The translations under genes and the position numbers were made by a program. From contig NC_092323.1 of assembly GCF_036785885.1 (NCBI RefSeq), positions 3,946,501-4,010,500 of the forward strand: DNA of 64,000 nt, written 5' to 3'. This stretch comes from Coffea arabica. Lineage: Eukaryota > Streptophyta > Magnoliopsida > Gentianales > Rubiaceae. How positions within the stretch are numbered: position 1 is the first letter of the stretch; every line of letters starts with the position of its first letter. Positions 1-11,438 of the stretch are shown piece after piece. The notes under the pieces are model-generated. The model was not told where the DNA came from, did no database searches, and saw only the letters and a list, made by a program, of their open reading frames with translations.

Positions 1-93
1 CATGGGAGTGTGAGGAGTAGCGGTGTGCAATACTGGATTAAGAAATTGAGGCCGGAGCTGCGCAGGAAGCTGGAAGAAGGGACCGACTGGTAG
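1..93 (+). CDS. 3' end of an unrecognised protein-coding gene
   Basis: The first frame is open from base 1 and ends at TAG 91-93, giving 30 residues that finish in a basic/acidic segment ending EEGTDW. I do not recognise the family. The open entry from the window edge and the coding-like composition, followed by an AT-rich tail with an AATAAA at 645-650, suggest the last exon of a gene lying to the left. A chance open stretch cannot be excluded. The 150-residue open frame at 194-646 lies in what would be its 3' untranslated region and has no recognisable domain. Confidence 0.4.
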   Translation, partial: HGSVRSSGVQYWIKKLRPELRRKLEEGTDW

Positions 94-1913
94 TAGAATA
101 TACCATTCCTATATGTTGCAGTATGATGGGCTGATGTCCATATTATCATAGGATGCTAAGGAGTTGAATAGTTCAATTCAGTCTTGAAGATTTGTGGATG
201 GATTGGCGGAGAGAAGGAGAGATTTTGTCTTTGGTGGCCGGAGTGGGGTTGGTGTAGTTGTGTGGGTAGAGAAGGTTCTGTCATGGAGCAGCACATGCAT
301 GAAGAGTGTTTTGTTGCGAGTTATGAGGAGTAGCAGCCATTTACGGGATGAGCCTCTTAAGATGGTGAATAAAGGTGACAGGAATGGGGCCTCGCATCCA
401 GCTCTGCTGGTCCCTCCCCGGCTATTCACTGGATCCGGAGAGCCCTTGCAATTGTGTATTTGTAGTATAGTAGCGGCAGCGGTAGCGGTCATGGGAAATA
501 GGAAAAGGGCAGGCTGGAGAAAGATGACGAAACCACCAGGGCCGGGAGAAAAGGAAACTCAATCATCGCTACAAAAACTAATACGTACATTATTATTGTA
601 CTCCTCGGCCCCACTTTTACTGTACACTAGCTTGTTTTCTTTTTAATAAATTACAGTCCACGTTTTAATTAAAAAATATAATTAATTTTTAACTTGTCTA
701 AAATACTCTTATTTAATATAATTTATTGTAGGTGACTATAACCTATCTTATTAATAATTGACCTTAAATGGTGCAACTTTATATTAATATTGTTATTGTA
801 ATTAATGTGAAGGTATAATGAGTATTCATATACCTAATACTCCATTAATTAATGTAAGGATATTTAAAAAAATAAATTAAATTTACTTTTTCAACAAAGT
901 TAATCACTTTTTTTTTAAATTATGTAAAAAAAATTCAAAATTATCGTAGTGGGGTGAGGGAAGAAACAAGACTATCAAAATAAGACGAAATAAGTAATAC
1001 TGTAGGAATTTTTTTGTTTTAAAATATTCCAACTACTTATAATTCTACTCTTTTTTTTTGGTTCATTTAAAGAAATATTTCAAAAAATTTAAGAGTCTAA
1101 CTAAGAACTTTACCGTGGTCTCCTAACTAGTACTACGTACTTGTGCCTTTAATTGTTTGTTTATGCATATGCCACCTTTTTATTGTAGTACCTTTAATAT
1201 TAATCTCGAACAACTCGTACTAACTAATTCATTCAAGCGAAGAAAAGAAAAGGGGAAAAGCAAGAGAGAAACGCTACTGATAGCTAGGCTGGCGAAAGCA
1301 GCATTTTGGCCTCTCTCTGCTTAATTATTCCACTGTGTTGAGAATGGACTGTTGGTGTCTCTACTTTGTAAGCGGCGTTTTATCCAGCTCGGTCATTCTG
1401 ATGCCAGGAAGGAATAAAAACTGAACAGTTAAACCAAAGTGAGAGTCTGTATTATAGCTTCGAACAAGGTTGCGTGGTGCTGAGAACTGAGAAGTGCCTG
1501 ACGATGGAGGCCTTTTTGGTTCTCCGTGCTCCACCAAAATGGGGGCTACATAACACACGGCAACCAACTGGAGGTGGCGTGGCGTGGCGTGGAACTATTT
1601 GGCTTATATCGTGAACATATTTTTTAATCTATTTTTTTATATGTTCAATCACTTTTGTATCTCACATACATCGCATCATAAAAAGTGTTACAGTAATTAT
1701 TTCAAATAATACTCTATCCAAACGAATCCATATTAACAAAAAAAAAAAAACAGAATATGTATAATAATACTACTAGATAATTGACTCTGGAGGAACTCTC
1801 CTCGAATACAATATTCAAAAAGAACAAATTTATAAATTCTATCAGGATGTGTTCTAGTTTTTTCCTCAATATTAGAAATATTGCTCGTATTGCCATATGA
1901 AGTGACTTGTGTC
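94..1913. other. Putative 3' UTR and AT-rich intergenic DNA
   Basis: No gene is supported here. Bases 94 to about 650 may be the 3' untranslated region of the preceding gene, with a candidate polyadenylation signal AATAAA at 645-650. The rest is AT-rich, with short open frames that show no protein similarity I recognise. Confidence 0.4.
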
Positions 1914-2821
1914 TAGAGGTGGCAATTTGTCCCAAGTCTCAATGGGCTACCCATGCCCATGGGGACTTTGGGCGGGATGGGTATTGAAATTTAATATTGG
2001 GTTTAAAATAGGACAAATCCCAATTGTACCCATTAATTGATAGGAAATTTTGGGAAATACTTGGGTACCCATTGGGCTCAAATAGCAAGGGCTCCGTTTG
2101 GATTAGTTATTTTTGGAGGGCGTTTTTGAAATATTTTATTGTAGCAGTATATATAAAAAAATTTTACTATAAAATTTTTTTGAAATATTTGATATACTAA
2201 TATGAATGAGATGTTTTTTGAGTTATTATCTATTACTGTAACATTGTATTTGAAAAACTTATTTTTTGAAAAAATAGCCAATCCAAACGGAGTCTTAGAT
2301 TCAAAAATTATCTATAACAATTTTTATTGTCATACCAGCGAATATAATCTAGTAGTCTTCCTAATCATTATCCACAAGAATTTTCAACATTTCAATCAGT
2401 TTAGACCTGTCATCCTTGGACAATGATGAGGATAAATATTCAACGCCCTAAGTACCTTGGCCATCTTGATATATGTTGGAATATAGCTGTATATCGATCT
2501 TTTCCTTTATTTGTTAATCCAATTTTTTGTGAGAATCCTGAGTATAAAGCACTTGCATGTTTATTTAATAAAACTAAAAGAAATTTAATAAATAAAAAAT
2601 ATTAAAATTATATAAAAAATAAAAAATGAATTAAAGGAAAAAAAAACATGTAGAAAATAGATTTGGGTATTGGGCAGGATCAATCTAAACCCATCCCAAA
2701 GTGATCCCGCCCAAGTTAGTTCCAAAACACATATGGGTAAAGTTGGGTCCAAACCCATATGACTCAGTTCCGTCTCAAACCCAAGCAAATCCCGCCCATC
2801 CCGCTCATTTTGCCACCTCTA
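1914..2821. mobile_element. Non-autonomous hAT-like element (908 bp) with 8-bp target duplication
   Basis: The ends are a perfect 12-bp inverted repeat, TAGAGGTGGCAA at 1914-1925 and TTGCCACCTCTA at 2810-2821. They are flanked by identical 8-bp direct repeats CTTGTGTC at 1906-1913 and 2822-2829. An 8-bp duplication and a terminus beginning TA are typical of the hAT superfamily. The subterminal regions, rich in 'cccatcccgcccaa'-type motifs, are also inverted relative to each other. There is no transposase frame, so the element would need a partner for movement. A second MITE (about 2089-2297) sits inside it. Confidence 0.85.
2089..2297. mobile_element. MITE nested in the hAT-like element
   Basis: Imperfect terminal inverted repeats of about 25 bp: the 5' end reads GGCTCCGTTTGGATTAGTTA and the 3' end is the complement of GACTCCGTTTGGATTGGCTA. 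The interior is palindromic and AT-rich with no coding capacity. It lies wholly within the 1914-2821 element and so inserted later. I could not define a target-site duplication, so the superfamily is open. Confidence 0.65.
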
Positions 2822-2829
2822 CTTGTGTC

Positions 2830-4910
2830 ACACATTTGTATTCATCGTCTATTAAAAGTGCTGTACAAATGTATTTCTGGGGACCAGAAAAGCACCACAT
2901 ATCAGTAAAAAAAAAAAAATCATGCTTTAGACTTGTCCGCGATCAGAAAATAACTTCCCATATGTTACTATTATACAGTGAGTGGCAACTTTGACAAACA
3001 AAAATACACGCGAACGGTGAAACGCCATCGTCAGCCACCTGCCAAATCTTTCGTTCAAAGGATATATATATGTATATGTAAATAGGGCGGCGGCCACTAG
3101 CCCGGCGGTCACCTGCCCCAATTGTGTTCTCTGTATATGTAAACTTTACTGGAGTGCCATTTTAATTGCCGGGTGCCCCTTTTGGTAGATACTCGAGCGC
3201 AATTAGTATCTAATTAACCACCTTTACTTATGACAAATCAAGTATTGTTCTTGCAATATTGAGCCATTAAATTGAGATTATTACGTCATTTTTAATACAT
3301 GGCCTTTTCAATTTCTCCCTTTTTTGCCATCCAAGTGATCATCAGGAATTCTTGCACAAGGTAGGTTACAAGGTTTCTACTCTTTCACAAGTTTTGACAC
3401 TGCCACAGTTCAAAATTTCTGAAACGAACCAACAAAAATCGTATGGTAACGACGCCCACGTCTGTTAGTCTTCTACCAAATTAAGCACCACGTAACATAA
3501 TCCTCATAATAATCTATTACGTAAGTGAATTGAAACCCATGGCGACCGATCAGTCGGACATCATAATCAAGCATTTATATATATGTGTGCAGTTTTACAT
3601 ACATGAACGTACCTGAAGCTTGCGATGTTCCTTAAAGCCATGATCAATTTGATCTTCGGTTTCAAAGTACTGGAACCAGAAAGCGAGCAATGGAAGGCGG
3701 TTCAGACAGGCTATTTAATATCCGTCCCACGAGTCACCAGTCACGCCACATACATACATATATATATATATATGTACGTACGTACATACATGTTGATTTA
3801 CTTTGAGAACTCGCAACGTGACTAGCCATCTGGGAAGGCAGGAGGAGGACAGAAAGAGCACTACTGTTATTGGACGCCACTGATTGCTAGCCAACAGCTG
3901 CAGTGAACGCTCGAACATTTGAATGCATGCTGATGTGTGTATCTATTATTCACTATTCACTAACACGAAAGAAAAATAAACGTTGTAGTAGATGTGACAA
4001 GCAGCAGAGAAGGAGACAGGAGTCACTGGACATTGGGAAGCTTCCTTATGCTGGTTCACGACAAGCTATAAAGTCTCTCTCTCTCTCATGCTCTGATTGA
4101 CGACTAAAGCGTTCTGTACGTACGTATAATATATGAACTATCGGATGCGAGGGCAAGCGTACGTACGTAAATGGATAGGGATTGTCTTGTTTCATCTCTT
4201 AAATAAGTTCCAGAGATGAATGGGACCGATAAGGACTATGGAGTATTGATCATCATATCACACACTGTTCAACGATATACAAACGTAGGCTCTGTTTCTT
4301 GGTGTTATGGATTGTTTGGCACTCGAAAGCCAGAGCGATATATGCATGCAGTTATCGGCTATCATAGCAGCAAATCTTCCAAATCCCTCCCTCCCCCTCC
4401 CGAGTTTCACCCTTAGAATCATGCTGACTGAATCGATCCGAGCTGCGGAGAATGCAATTGAACGTTACAGAAGATTCATTTTGCAGAACTGCAAGTCTTT
4501 GATTGAACCCCGTTGGAACTAATGAAGATATCAGGAACTTTTAGATGGGTTAGTTCAAGCGATTATGGTTGTGTTAAGTTTCTTCTGTTATATCTCTCGG
4601 GTTTGTTGCATAATAATGATTGGAGTGAGTGGATCCGGATGCTTTTTAACACGTATTTTGCATCCCGTGCCTCACGAGTTCTATTTTTGTCCATTTCGAG
4701 TTAAATGAATAATTTTATATCTTATTACACAACTATTTTTCAATTAAATCACGTCACATTTAAATTTTATTACATCACTGTTTAACTCAAATGCACCAAA
4801 TGGCAAATTTGTGAGAAATGGAACTTTTGAGGCCCCACCCTCAATTTTGCATGGGATTCCTTTTACTTTAGCAGTTTAGCCCACGTGGGGAAAAACATAC
4901 CATAAAAAAA
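2830..4910. other. Intergenic DNA without a recognised gene
   Basis: No open frame here has recognisable similarity. Visible features are short simple repeats: a TA run with ACGT steps at about 3757-3790 and CT repeats near 4073-4088. Some of this may be promoter or decayed transposon sequence, but I cannot support anything specific. Confidence 0.4.
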
Positions 4911-5674
4911 GGGGATAATTCCATAAACCTCCCCTAAGGTTTCCTTTCTCTGATTGTTTAACTGATTTCTTTTTTGGTTTTAAAAATTACACTAATCTCT
5001 CTTAAGGTTTATAATCTTGTAATATCTACGTCCAATCAATAATTAAAAAATGATATTAAGAGCAAAAAGATAACATGGTTTCTCTATTGCCCTTCATCTA
5101 CTATATTATTTAGATAACTAATGCCAAGCCACATATTAAAGAAAAAAGTTACAATTTGTTGTTTTATCATCAGGAATTAAAGAAAAAAAAGCTAGGATTT
5201 GCGTCGCCTTGGTCTTGCACTATTGCCTTGGCCTGGCGCACCTCACCAAATCTAGTCCAAGAAAAAAAGTTCGCTCTATGTAATGTTTCGATTGCAAACT
5301 TTCTTTTATTATTTGTTGTTAACAATGGTTATATAATTGAAAAGAGTAATCTGGATCTTGCATTGAGTGAAAAAATATAGAATGATATACTATGTTTTGA
5401 TGTTATATGTGATTTAACCCATAATGATAAACAACAAATTTTTAGCGCTCTCTTCAGTGTATGAGCTGATATTACGTAAACTAAATAATGTAGTAAATGA
5501 GAGGCAATGATGTAATCACGTTATCTTTTCTCTACTAATATCATTTGTTAATTACCGCTTGGTCCAAAATGTTACAAGATAATTAATTTCGAGAGAAGTT
5601 AGCGCAAGTTTTAAAGCCTGAAGAGACCCGTGAAATGGTCAGGAACCTCGTGAAAGGTTTCTGAAATCATCCCC
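4911..5674. mobile_element. Large foldback transposon, family A copy 1
   Basis: The two ends are long imperfect inverted repeats of roughly 180 nt. The left arm starts GGGGATAATTCCATAAACCT and contains CTCCCCTAAGGTTTC. The reverse complement of the right arm starts GGGGATGATTTCAGAAACCT and contains GAGGTTCC. Further in, both arms carry matching segments (a TAATCTTGTAATAT-like block, then AAATGATATTA and AAAAGATAAC blocks). The centre has no transposase. A second element with the same AAACCTC/GAGGTTTC ends lies at about 30003-30775. No clear target duplication was found. Confidence 0.65.
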
Positions 5675-6051
5675 ATTTTATGCTCTCTTTTGTACCTATT
5701 TTGTGCCTCTCGGATACTTCTCATCCTCTTGAAAAGCAGTTAGGTCATGATGTGTGCCTGTATTAATATTGCGTGTGTTATCAGCCAAAGCGGGAACTAA
5801 ATTTGGCAAATGCGTGATTCAGTCAGGAAATCCTTGTACGCGGCACAAGCGCATAACTTCATGCAATTTGCAGTGAACCATGAGGAGAATATATAGGTAC
5901 AGTTGCTTGTGACAGATATTAGTACATTTATTTGATGTCTGCTTGTTTTAATTTAATATCATTATCATTTGTCTCGTGGACAGCGATAGCGGGTTAATCA
6001 CCGTGTCAAAGGATGACAACTGATTATAAATAAAAACTTTTCCAGCTTTCT

Positions 6052-6194
6052 AAGTGTTTGGATTGCATTTTTTATAATTTTTCATGGAAAAATTACTGTA
6101 GCGATTTGATGTATGTGAGGGAAAAAGGTAATAGAAAAATGTGATCACGAAAAACGACGTAATTTTCCGACGAAAAATCGCAATCCAAACAAGG
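6052..6194. mobile_element. Small MITE, TTTGGATTGC family
   Basis: A 143-bp element with TGTTTGGATTGC at 6055-6066 and its exact complement GCAATCCAAACA at 6180-6191. The inner arms also pair (ATTTTTC... and GAAAAAT). The centre holds ATTACTGTAGCGATTTGATG, a block that recurs in altered form in copies at about 10197 (inverted), 16893 and 50552. Confidence 0.7.
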
Positions 6195-6339
6195 CTAGTA
6201 TCATTTAGATTGCCTTCTCGACAATCGTGATCCATACCATTTTGCCCATACAAGATAAGACTGATCTACAGAATCCAATACTGCGGTGTCTGGAACGATT
6301 GGTGGTCGCACTGAACAGTATGCCGTAACTACAGCAAAA

Positions 6340-6838
6340 CACTAATTTAGTCCCTAAACTGTTTTGTTAAAAATAATATGGTTCCTAAACTTTATTATGA
6401 GCTAGTTTAGTCGCTTAACTATTTTTACAAATCTTTAAATAGTCCTTAAATTTTATTATGATTTAATTTAGTCCCCCAACTATTTTGTTTAAGCCAAAAC
6501 AGTCCCTCAATTTTGTTGCCGATTTCTCGACAAATATCTATTTGTTCTATTGTTTTAGAAAGGGTTATAGCTAGATTTTCTCTTTTTCCCTTAGTTGTTG
6601 GTGTAAAAAAGTTGATAAATTGGGTAGATTAACCAAATAAGGACCAAATTGCCAATTAAATATGGGCGAGGGACTATTTTAATTTAAGTAAAATAGTTGA
6701 GCGACTAAAATAGTTCATAATAAAGTTCTAGAACTATTTTGACCTTTATAAAAATAATTGAGAGACTAAATTGACTCATAAAAAAGTTTGGGAACTATTT
6801 TGACTTTAACAAAATAGTTTAGCGATTGAATTGAAGCA
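6340..6838. mobile_element. Foldback element with arms built of repeated 'TTTAGTCCCTAAACT' units
   Basis: The left arm (about 6340-6525) and right arm (about 6640-6838) are inverted copies of about 190 nt. Each holds three or four diverged repeats of a unit like TTTAGTCCCTAAACTATTTT. The spacer is about 110 nt and no protein is encoded. Transcription of either strand would give a long hairpin. Such ends are common in plant foldback or Mutator-like elements, but I found no firm 9-bp target duplication. Confidence 0.65.
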
Positions 6839-8002
6839 AAGGACGCCTGTCCTTCAAGCATTTTTACCCTCTTCGTAACAACGCAAGTTACTTGGGAGGA
6901 AAAACAGACAAGACTAAAGGAGCTTATATATGTATATATATGGATCATTTTTGCAAGAGTCCGGGGAGGCAAATTCGTCTTTTGAAATTGGAAGGATAAA
7001 GGATTTCCCTTTCCTGTTAAGTAATATTCCTTTTGTCCCATTAAAAATATCATACTTTCTATTTTGTAATATTCCAAAATATTTGTCATGTTAGAAAAGT
7101 CAAAACACATTTTAGTTTATCTTTCTAACATAATCCTTCATTCTAATCATATGTATGTTACTATTCAAATTTAAATTTTGAATTTATGAAGCAAAATTAA
7201 AAAGAAAAGTATAAACATCATCACAATCAAATCATATTTTTTTTTTTAAAGTTGAATTCTCGAAACATGACTAGGGAAAGTAGGCAAAATCATTCATTTC
7301 AAACTAAAAACACCCGAAGTCTAGATTTCAAAACCAAGATATTTTACTTTCCCAGCAGCATTATCGCCCACAAAATAACACCATCCTTTTCTTTTGGTTC
7401 TTTCTTAATAATAATAGGCTCCCGTGATTCTGTCAAGGACATCGAGATCGAGTGGCCTCGACCATCATGAGTCATGTGTACATGGCCACAAAAGAAATGG
7501 GTCAGAATTAGGCAACTTGATCCATGACTTCACGTGGTCCATAGAGGACAAATACCTGGTGATTCATGTGGTTCCCTTCCTCCGCCATCTTGTACTGTTT
7601 TTCTCTTTAGATTTGCAAAAATGCTTTCGACGTAGAAAGATCCTGAAGAACGTCCAAACTCGGGACGCTCCACGTTGTCTTCCACGGTGAGAAATGTCGT
7701 TGATTCTTGAGGTTGAGTTCGCATCTATGTAGAAATTCATGCCAAGATTCAAAAATGAGTTGTAGTCTTCGAACTCAAAATTATAATCAAAGCTTCGTTT
7801 ATACTACTGCTAGCAAATTTCTACTAACGCCAAAATCATGAAATGATTTCAAAACTGTATTTTCAGTCCTTCATCATAAAAAAAAAAAATGTATTTTAAG
7901 AAGAAAAAATAATTCCAGAACCCGAGGTTTGGAGTTGTAGTACATGTACATCAATTGCTTGGTGGCCACCACAAAATCATTTAAGACTTTATAGGGTGGA
8001 AG
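6839..8002. other. Intergenic DNA without a recognised gene
   Basis: The short open frames here (for example 7424-7690) have no recognisable domains and no supporting splice structure. The rest is AT-rich sequence. Confidence 0.35.
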
Positions 8003-8409
8003 TAGGGCTGCAAACAAGCTCGAGTCGAAATCTAGCTCGAACTCAAGCTCAAAATATTAAGCTCGTTAGCTCGCGAGCCGGAGCTCGAGTATATATATAT
8101 AATATTTTTATTTTTTTATTTTAAGTATATATATATATATTTTTTATTTTAAGTATATATATATATTTTATTTTTTTATTTTAATAATAAAATTACATAT
8201 ATATCCTTAATATTTTTATTATTTTATTTAAAAAATATTTATTTTATTTATTTTTTAAAAAATAAAATAATTATTTTTTTTTATTTTTTTCGAGCTCGAA
8301 ATTGCCGGCTCGTCAAGCTCGAGCTCAAGTTTGAGCTTGGTAAAATTTAGTCGAAACTCGGCTTGATTAGCCCAAAACTCGATTCGACTCGACTCGTTTG
8401 CAGCCCTGA
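8003..8409. mobile_element. hAT-like MITE with GAGCTCG-rich ends
   Basis: The terminal inverted repeats are AGGGCTGCAAAC (from 8004) and GTTTGCAGCCCT (ending 8407), followed by inverted arms rich in CTCGAGTCGA/GAGCTCG. The flanks GTGGAAG at 7996-8002 and 8410-8416 are identical over 7 bp, consistent with an 8-bp hAT duplication with one changed base. The core is an AT-rich microsatellite (TATATA plus TTTTATTTT blocks, about 8090-8280). No transposase is present. Confidence 0.7.
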
Positions 8410-10196
8410 GTGGAAGGCAAAGGTTCACATTAAGTGACTTCTTAAAAACTTGCCTTCCACCAATTATTACATTAAATGACTTTTTAAAAAATTCAGACAA
8501 ATTTGATGATTCGATGGAGATTCAGCTCCCACCGATCTCATAAATTTAATTGGATATTCTCCTTATATTAGAATGATATACGTTACTATAGATGAAAGTG
8601 ACGATGAGGATTGACCAAAAAAAAATTGCTTGGCTATGAGCTGATGAATACCTACCTGTACTTGTAAGTGCAACGCATAACGTAAATGGGCATCAAATCG
8701 AACTTGGATCATCTCACGTCTTGGACGTATGCATTGCAGCAGCAATCAAATACCGGTGCAATTCTTATCCTCCCACGCTGTGGAGTGTGGACCCTGGCCG
8801 ATCGCAATTTGAAGACAAACACACCAAACGCAGACGACGTGGAAGGTGGGAACGAATCGAAGAATTCTGAGGTAGAGGAAGCCAAATTCCTCAGAATTAT
8901 TGAGAAAGGGGACGAAGATTTTCATGTGGTGGGTGGGGTCTTCAATCTTCATGAGACAGCGAGCCAAGGTCATTTTCATCCTCCGTACGCCCTCATGCCC
9001 AATGGTACGCTTCCATCAATTTGCAAGTTACGTTTTGCAGTTGGCAGATCAGCAGCTAATCGTTGAAAGCACTTCGAAGGCGTTGCTTCGTAGTTTGGAA
9101 TTGGACGTAAAACCTCCTTAATTTAATCATCAATCATCATTAACTTTTGATGCTTATTCCTGATTCTCGGGTACCCGTCCCGTCCATCGACGATCGCCTA
9201 AATTTGTCGCCTGCAATGTATTCTCCTGACTGGACTCTCTTCTTCATGCTCGGGGTGGACTCCAATGTTTGTGATCGGCCCACTTCTATTCTATGACGAG
9301 TTACGCCTATCGTCTATGGGCTCTGCTGATCAAAGAAGAAAAATGCTCAATGTTTACATCCTAGCGCAACAAAATTCCTCCCCATTCTTTGACTTTGGAC
9401 GGTCAGGAAGGCAGAATATAAAGCTTACTTGGATTGAAATATAATATCTAATCCCTTTGCACATTTATGAATCACACATTCTAAAAGCTTGCGATCCAAA
9501 CGATGCATGAGAGGATTTGTAAAATCACACATTCGCTTAGGTGTAGTTTGTGAAAATTCTTGCTAAAAAAAACGATGCATGAGAGGATTTGTAAAATAAA
9601 AAAGGTGATTGTATTTGTTGGGAGAAACTAGACTAATTAGGGTGAAGCAGAACTTGCAAACAGACCTTAGAGTTTGTTTCGATTGCATTTTTTGAGGATT
9701 TTTTTATACTTACCAGTATAGTACTTAAAAAGTACTATAGGAAAAAAAAAAAAAGGGTACTATAGAACTCCCCAGTTTGATAAATGCATTTGTAAAATAA
9801 ATGATTGAAAAGCTTATTTGAAGTTTTTGACAAATAGATTCAGGCCTTGATTGGGGTTGCGACGCTTTTGTTAAAAATAAAATAAAAAATAAAAAATTTT
9901 ATAATTTGTTTGGTAAGTATCATTCATTAAATTTAGAAGTAAAGTTTTTCACCAATAAAATACGTTGACATAAGTTAAAAACAGTGCTTTTAAAGCAATT
10001 TTTGTATTGTAAAAAAATAACTTTAATAATTTTATTATAAAATGTTGAACTAATTAAAGAGATAAATATGTTTTAGAAATTTAAAATTACGCATTATCAA
10101 ATAGAAAAATACTTATACAAGTATACATCCAAATAATTTACATGATTAACCACTTAATAAATACTCCGATAAAAAAACTCACTTTATTACTAATTA
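8410..10196. other. Intergenic DNA with a short local duplication
   Basis: A 24-bp motif, ATTAAGTGACTTCTTAAAAA, is repeated imperfectly at about 8429 and 8473. A partial relative of the TTTGGATTGC MITE starts near 9668. The 126-residue open frame at 8686-9066 shows no recognisable family. Confidence 0.35.
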
Positions 10197-10345
10197 TGGC
10201 TTTATTTAGATTATATTTTTTGTAAATTTTTTTTTAAGTTTTTCATAAACACAATTTTCAATTAAGTTTTTATCTTGTACACATTAAATTACTATAGTAT
10301 TTTTTTTCGACAATAATCCCTAAAAATAGCCATTCAAGCAGACTC
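10197..10345. mobile_element. Small MITE, TTTGGATTGC family (inverted copy, diverged)
   Basis: On the minus strand this segment reads TACTATAGTAATTTAATGTG, then a run matching the family core AAAATTGTGTTTATGAAAAA, and ends near TAATCTAAATAAAGCC. This follows the internal order of the 6052-6194 element. The terminal repeats are degraded. Confidence 0.45.
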
Positions 10346-10516
10346 TAAATGCTTTTTCACGACTCTAACTGCAATCCTAAACTGACACTAATTGTGCCAA
10401 GTTATCATTTCACCGAAAGGGCAAAAATGAAAGTCAGCTGACCGAAAAAGACAGATCACGTACAAATATTCCGTGGCGGATAGGAGGGACACGAGCATAG
10501 CTCGCTCAATCTCAAC

Positions 10517-11438
10517 TCAGTACCCAATTGTTCTCTGCTTCTTTTCCTCTTGGAGAATTTCCCCAGAGAGAGAGTGTGTCAAGGTCTGAACCGTCTTTTC
10601 GCAAGTTTTCTCCTCACCGGCTACTCCACCGTCTCGGAACGCATGATTGATCGGTAAATTTATCGCTTCGAACGTTTCTTTAGATCACTTGATTCGTCCC
10701 AACTTCTTGTTGATTGGTTGTTATTTGTCTCATTGACTCGATTCATCGTGTCTCTGATAGTTTTTTGCGTTGGAGGGTTTACTAGTTTATTTAGGTATTA
10801 CTTAGAATTTGGCAGATTAATTAGTTTGATGTGGTACATCACTCCGATTTAGCTTTGAAGTTATGGCTTCGGGAAATTAGTTTTTAGCTGTTGTTTTACC
10901 TTATTCTCAAAACGGCAGCAGAAACTTGTGGCCAAGTGAATGGCCAATCTGCTGTCCGAACTTTGAGCGATTATTTTGGGGGATTTATGGGAGAAGCTGA
11001 CGACTGCTTGTGCTTTGATGTTTATATGTCAGCTTTGGGCAATTTGCTTGTGATGTTTTCACTGTTTGCTTAGGTTGCAGTAAAAACAATAAGAATACAG
11101 TTATTGAATGATTGTAGGCTGCATTTTTCATTTTTGCCCTTTAATTGGTTTTGATGATTATTTTAGTTGGTATTAATCCATGATAAGTTTTGATTGCTCT
11201 AAAATTATTTATCAATTGAGTGTGTCATATTTTCTTGCTGTTCGCAAGATTTCTCAAAGTTGGTTATGTGGGCCGAAAAATGCAACCTTTTGCAAATCCC
11301 ATTTATTACATTTGTCTTGTAGTTTGATATTCTACACTGGATGCACATCAACTTTCTCTCAGGTTTGACCTCATCGAATGACTGAGAAGGGTATATCAGC
11401 TTAAAATGGTCATCTTTTAGTCATTTCAAAGGCGGAGT
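10517..11438 (+). promoter_or_regulatory. 5' leader of the RING gene with intron and three uORFs
   Basis: An untranslated exon ends at 10653 (ATCG|GTAAAT). A 709-nt intron runs 10654-11362 and ends CTCTCAG. In the spliced leader three short open frames precede the main ATG. uORF1 (10643-10653 joined to 11363-11381, 9 codons) spans the splice. uORF2 (11378-11404, 8 codons) overlaps the stop of uORF1 in an ATGA arrangement. uORF3 (11406-11420) has 4 codons. All end before the main start at 11439, which suggests translational control. The 5' end is a guess. Confidence 0.5.

Noticed and set aside
194-646. 150-codon open frame downstream of the first partial gene
   Set aside because: No recognisable family, and it overlaps an equally long antisense frame in a probable 3' UTR.
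3757-3790. TA/ACGT alternating tract as a promoter element
   Set aside because: A simple repeat with no adjacent gene.
8686-9066. 126-codon plus-strand open frame
   Set aside because: No recognisable domain, overlapping antisense frame of similar length, and no splice or promoter signals.
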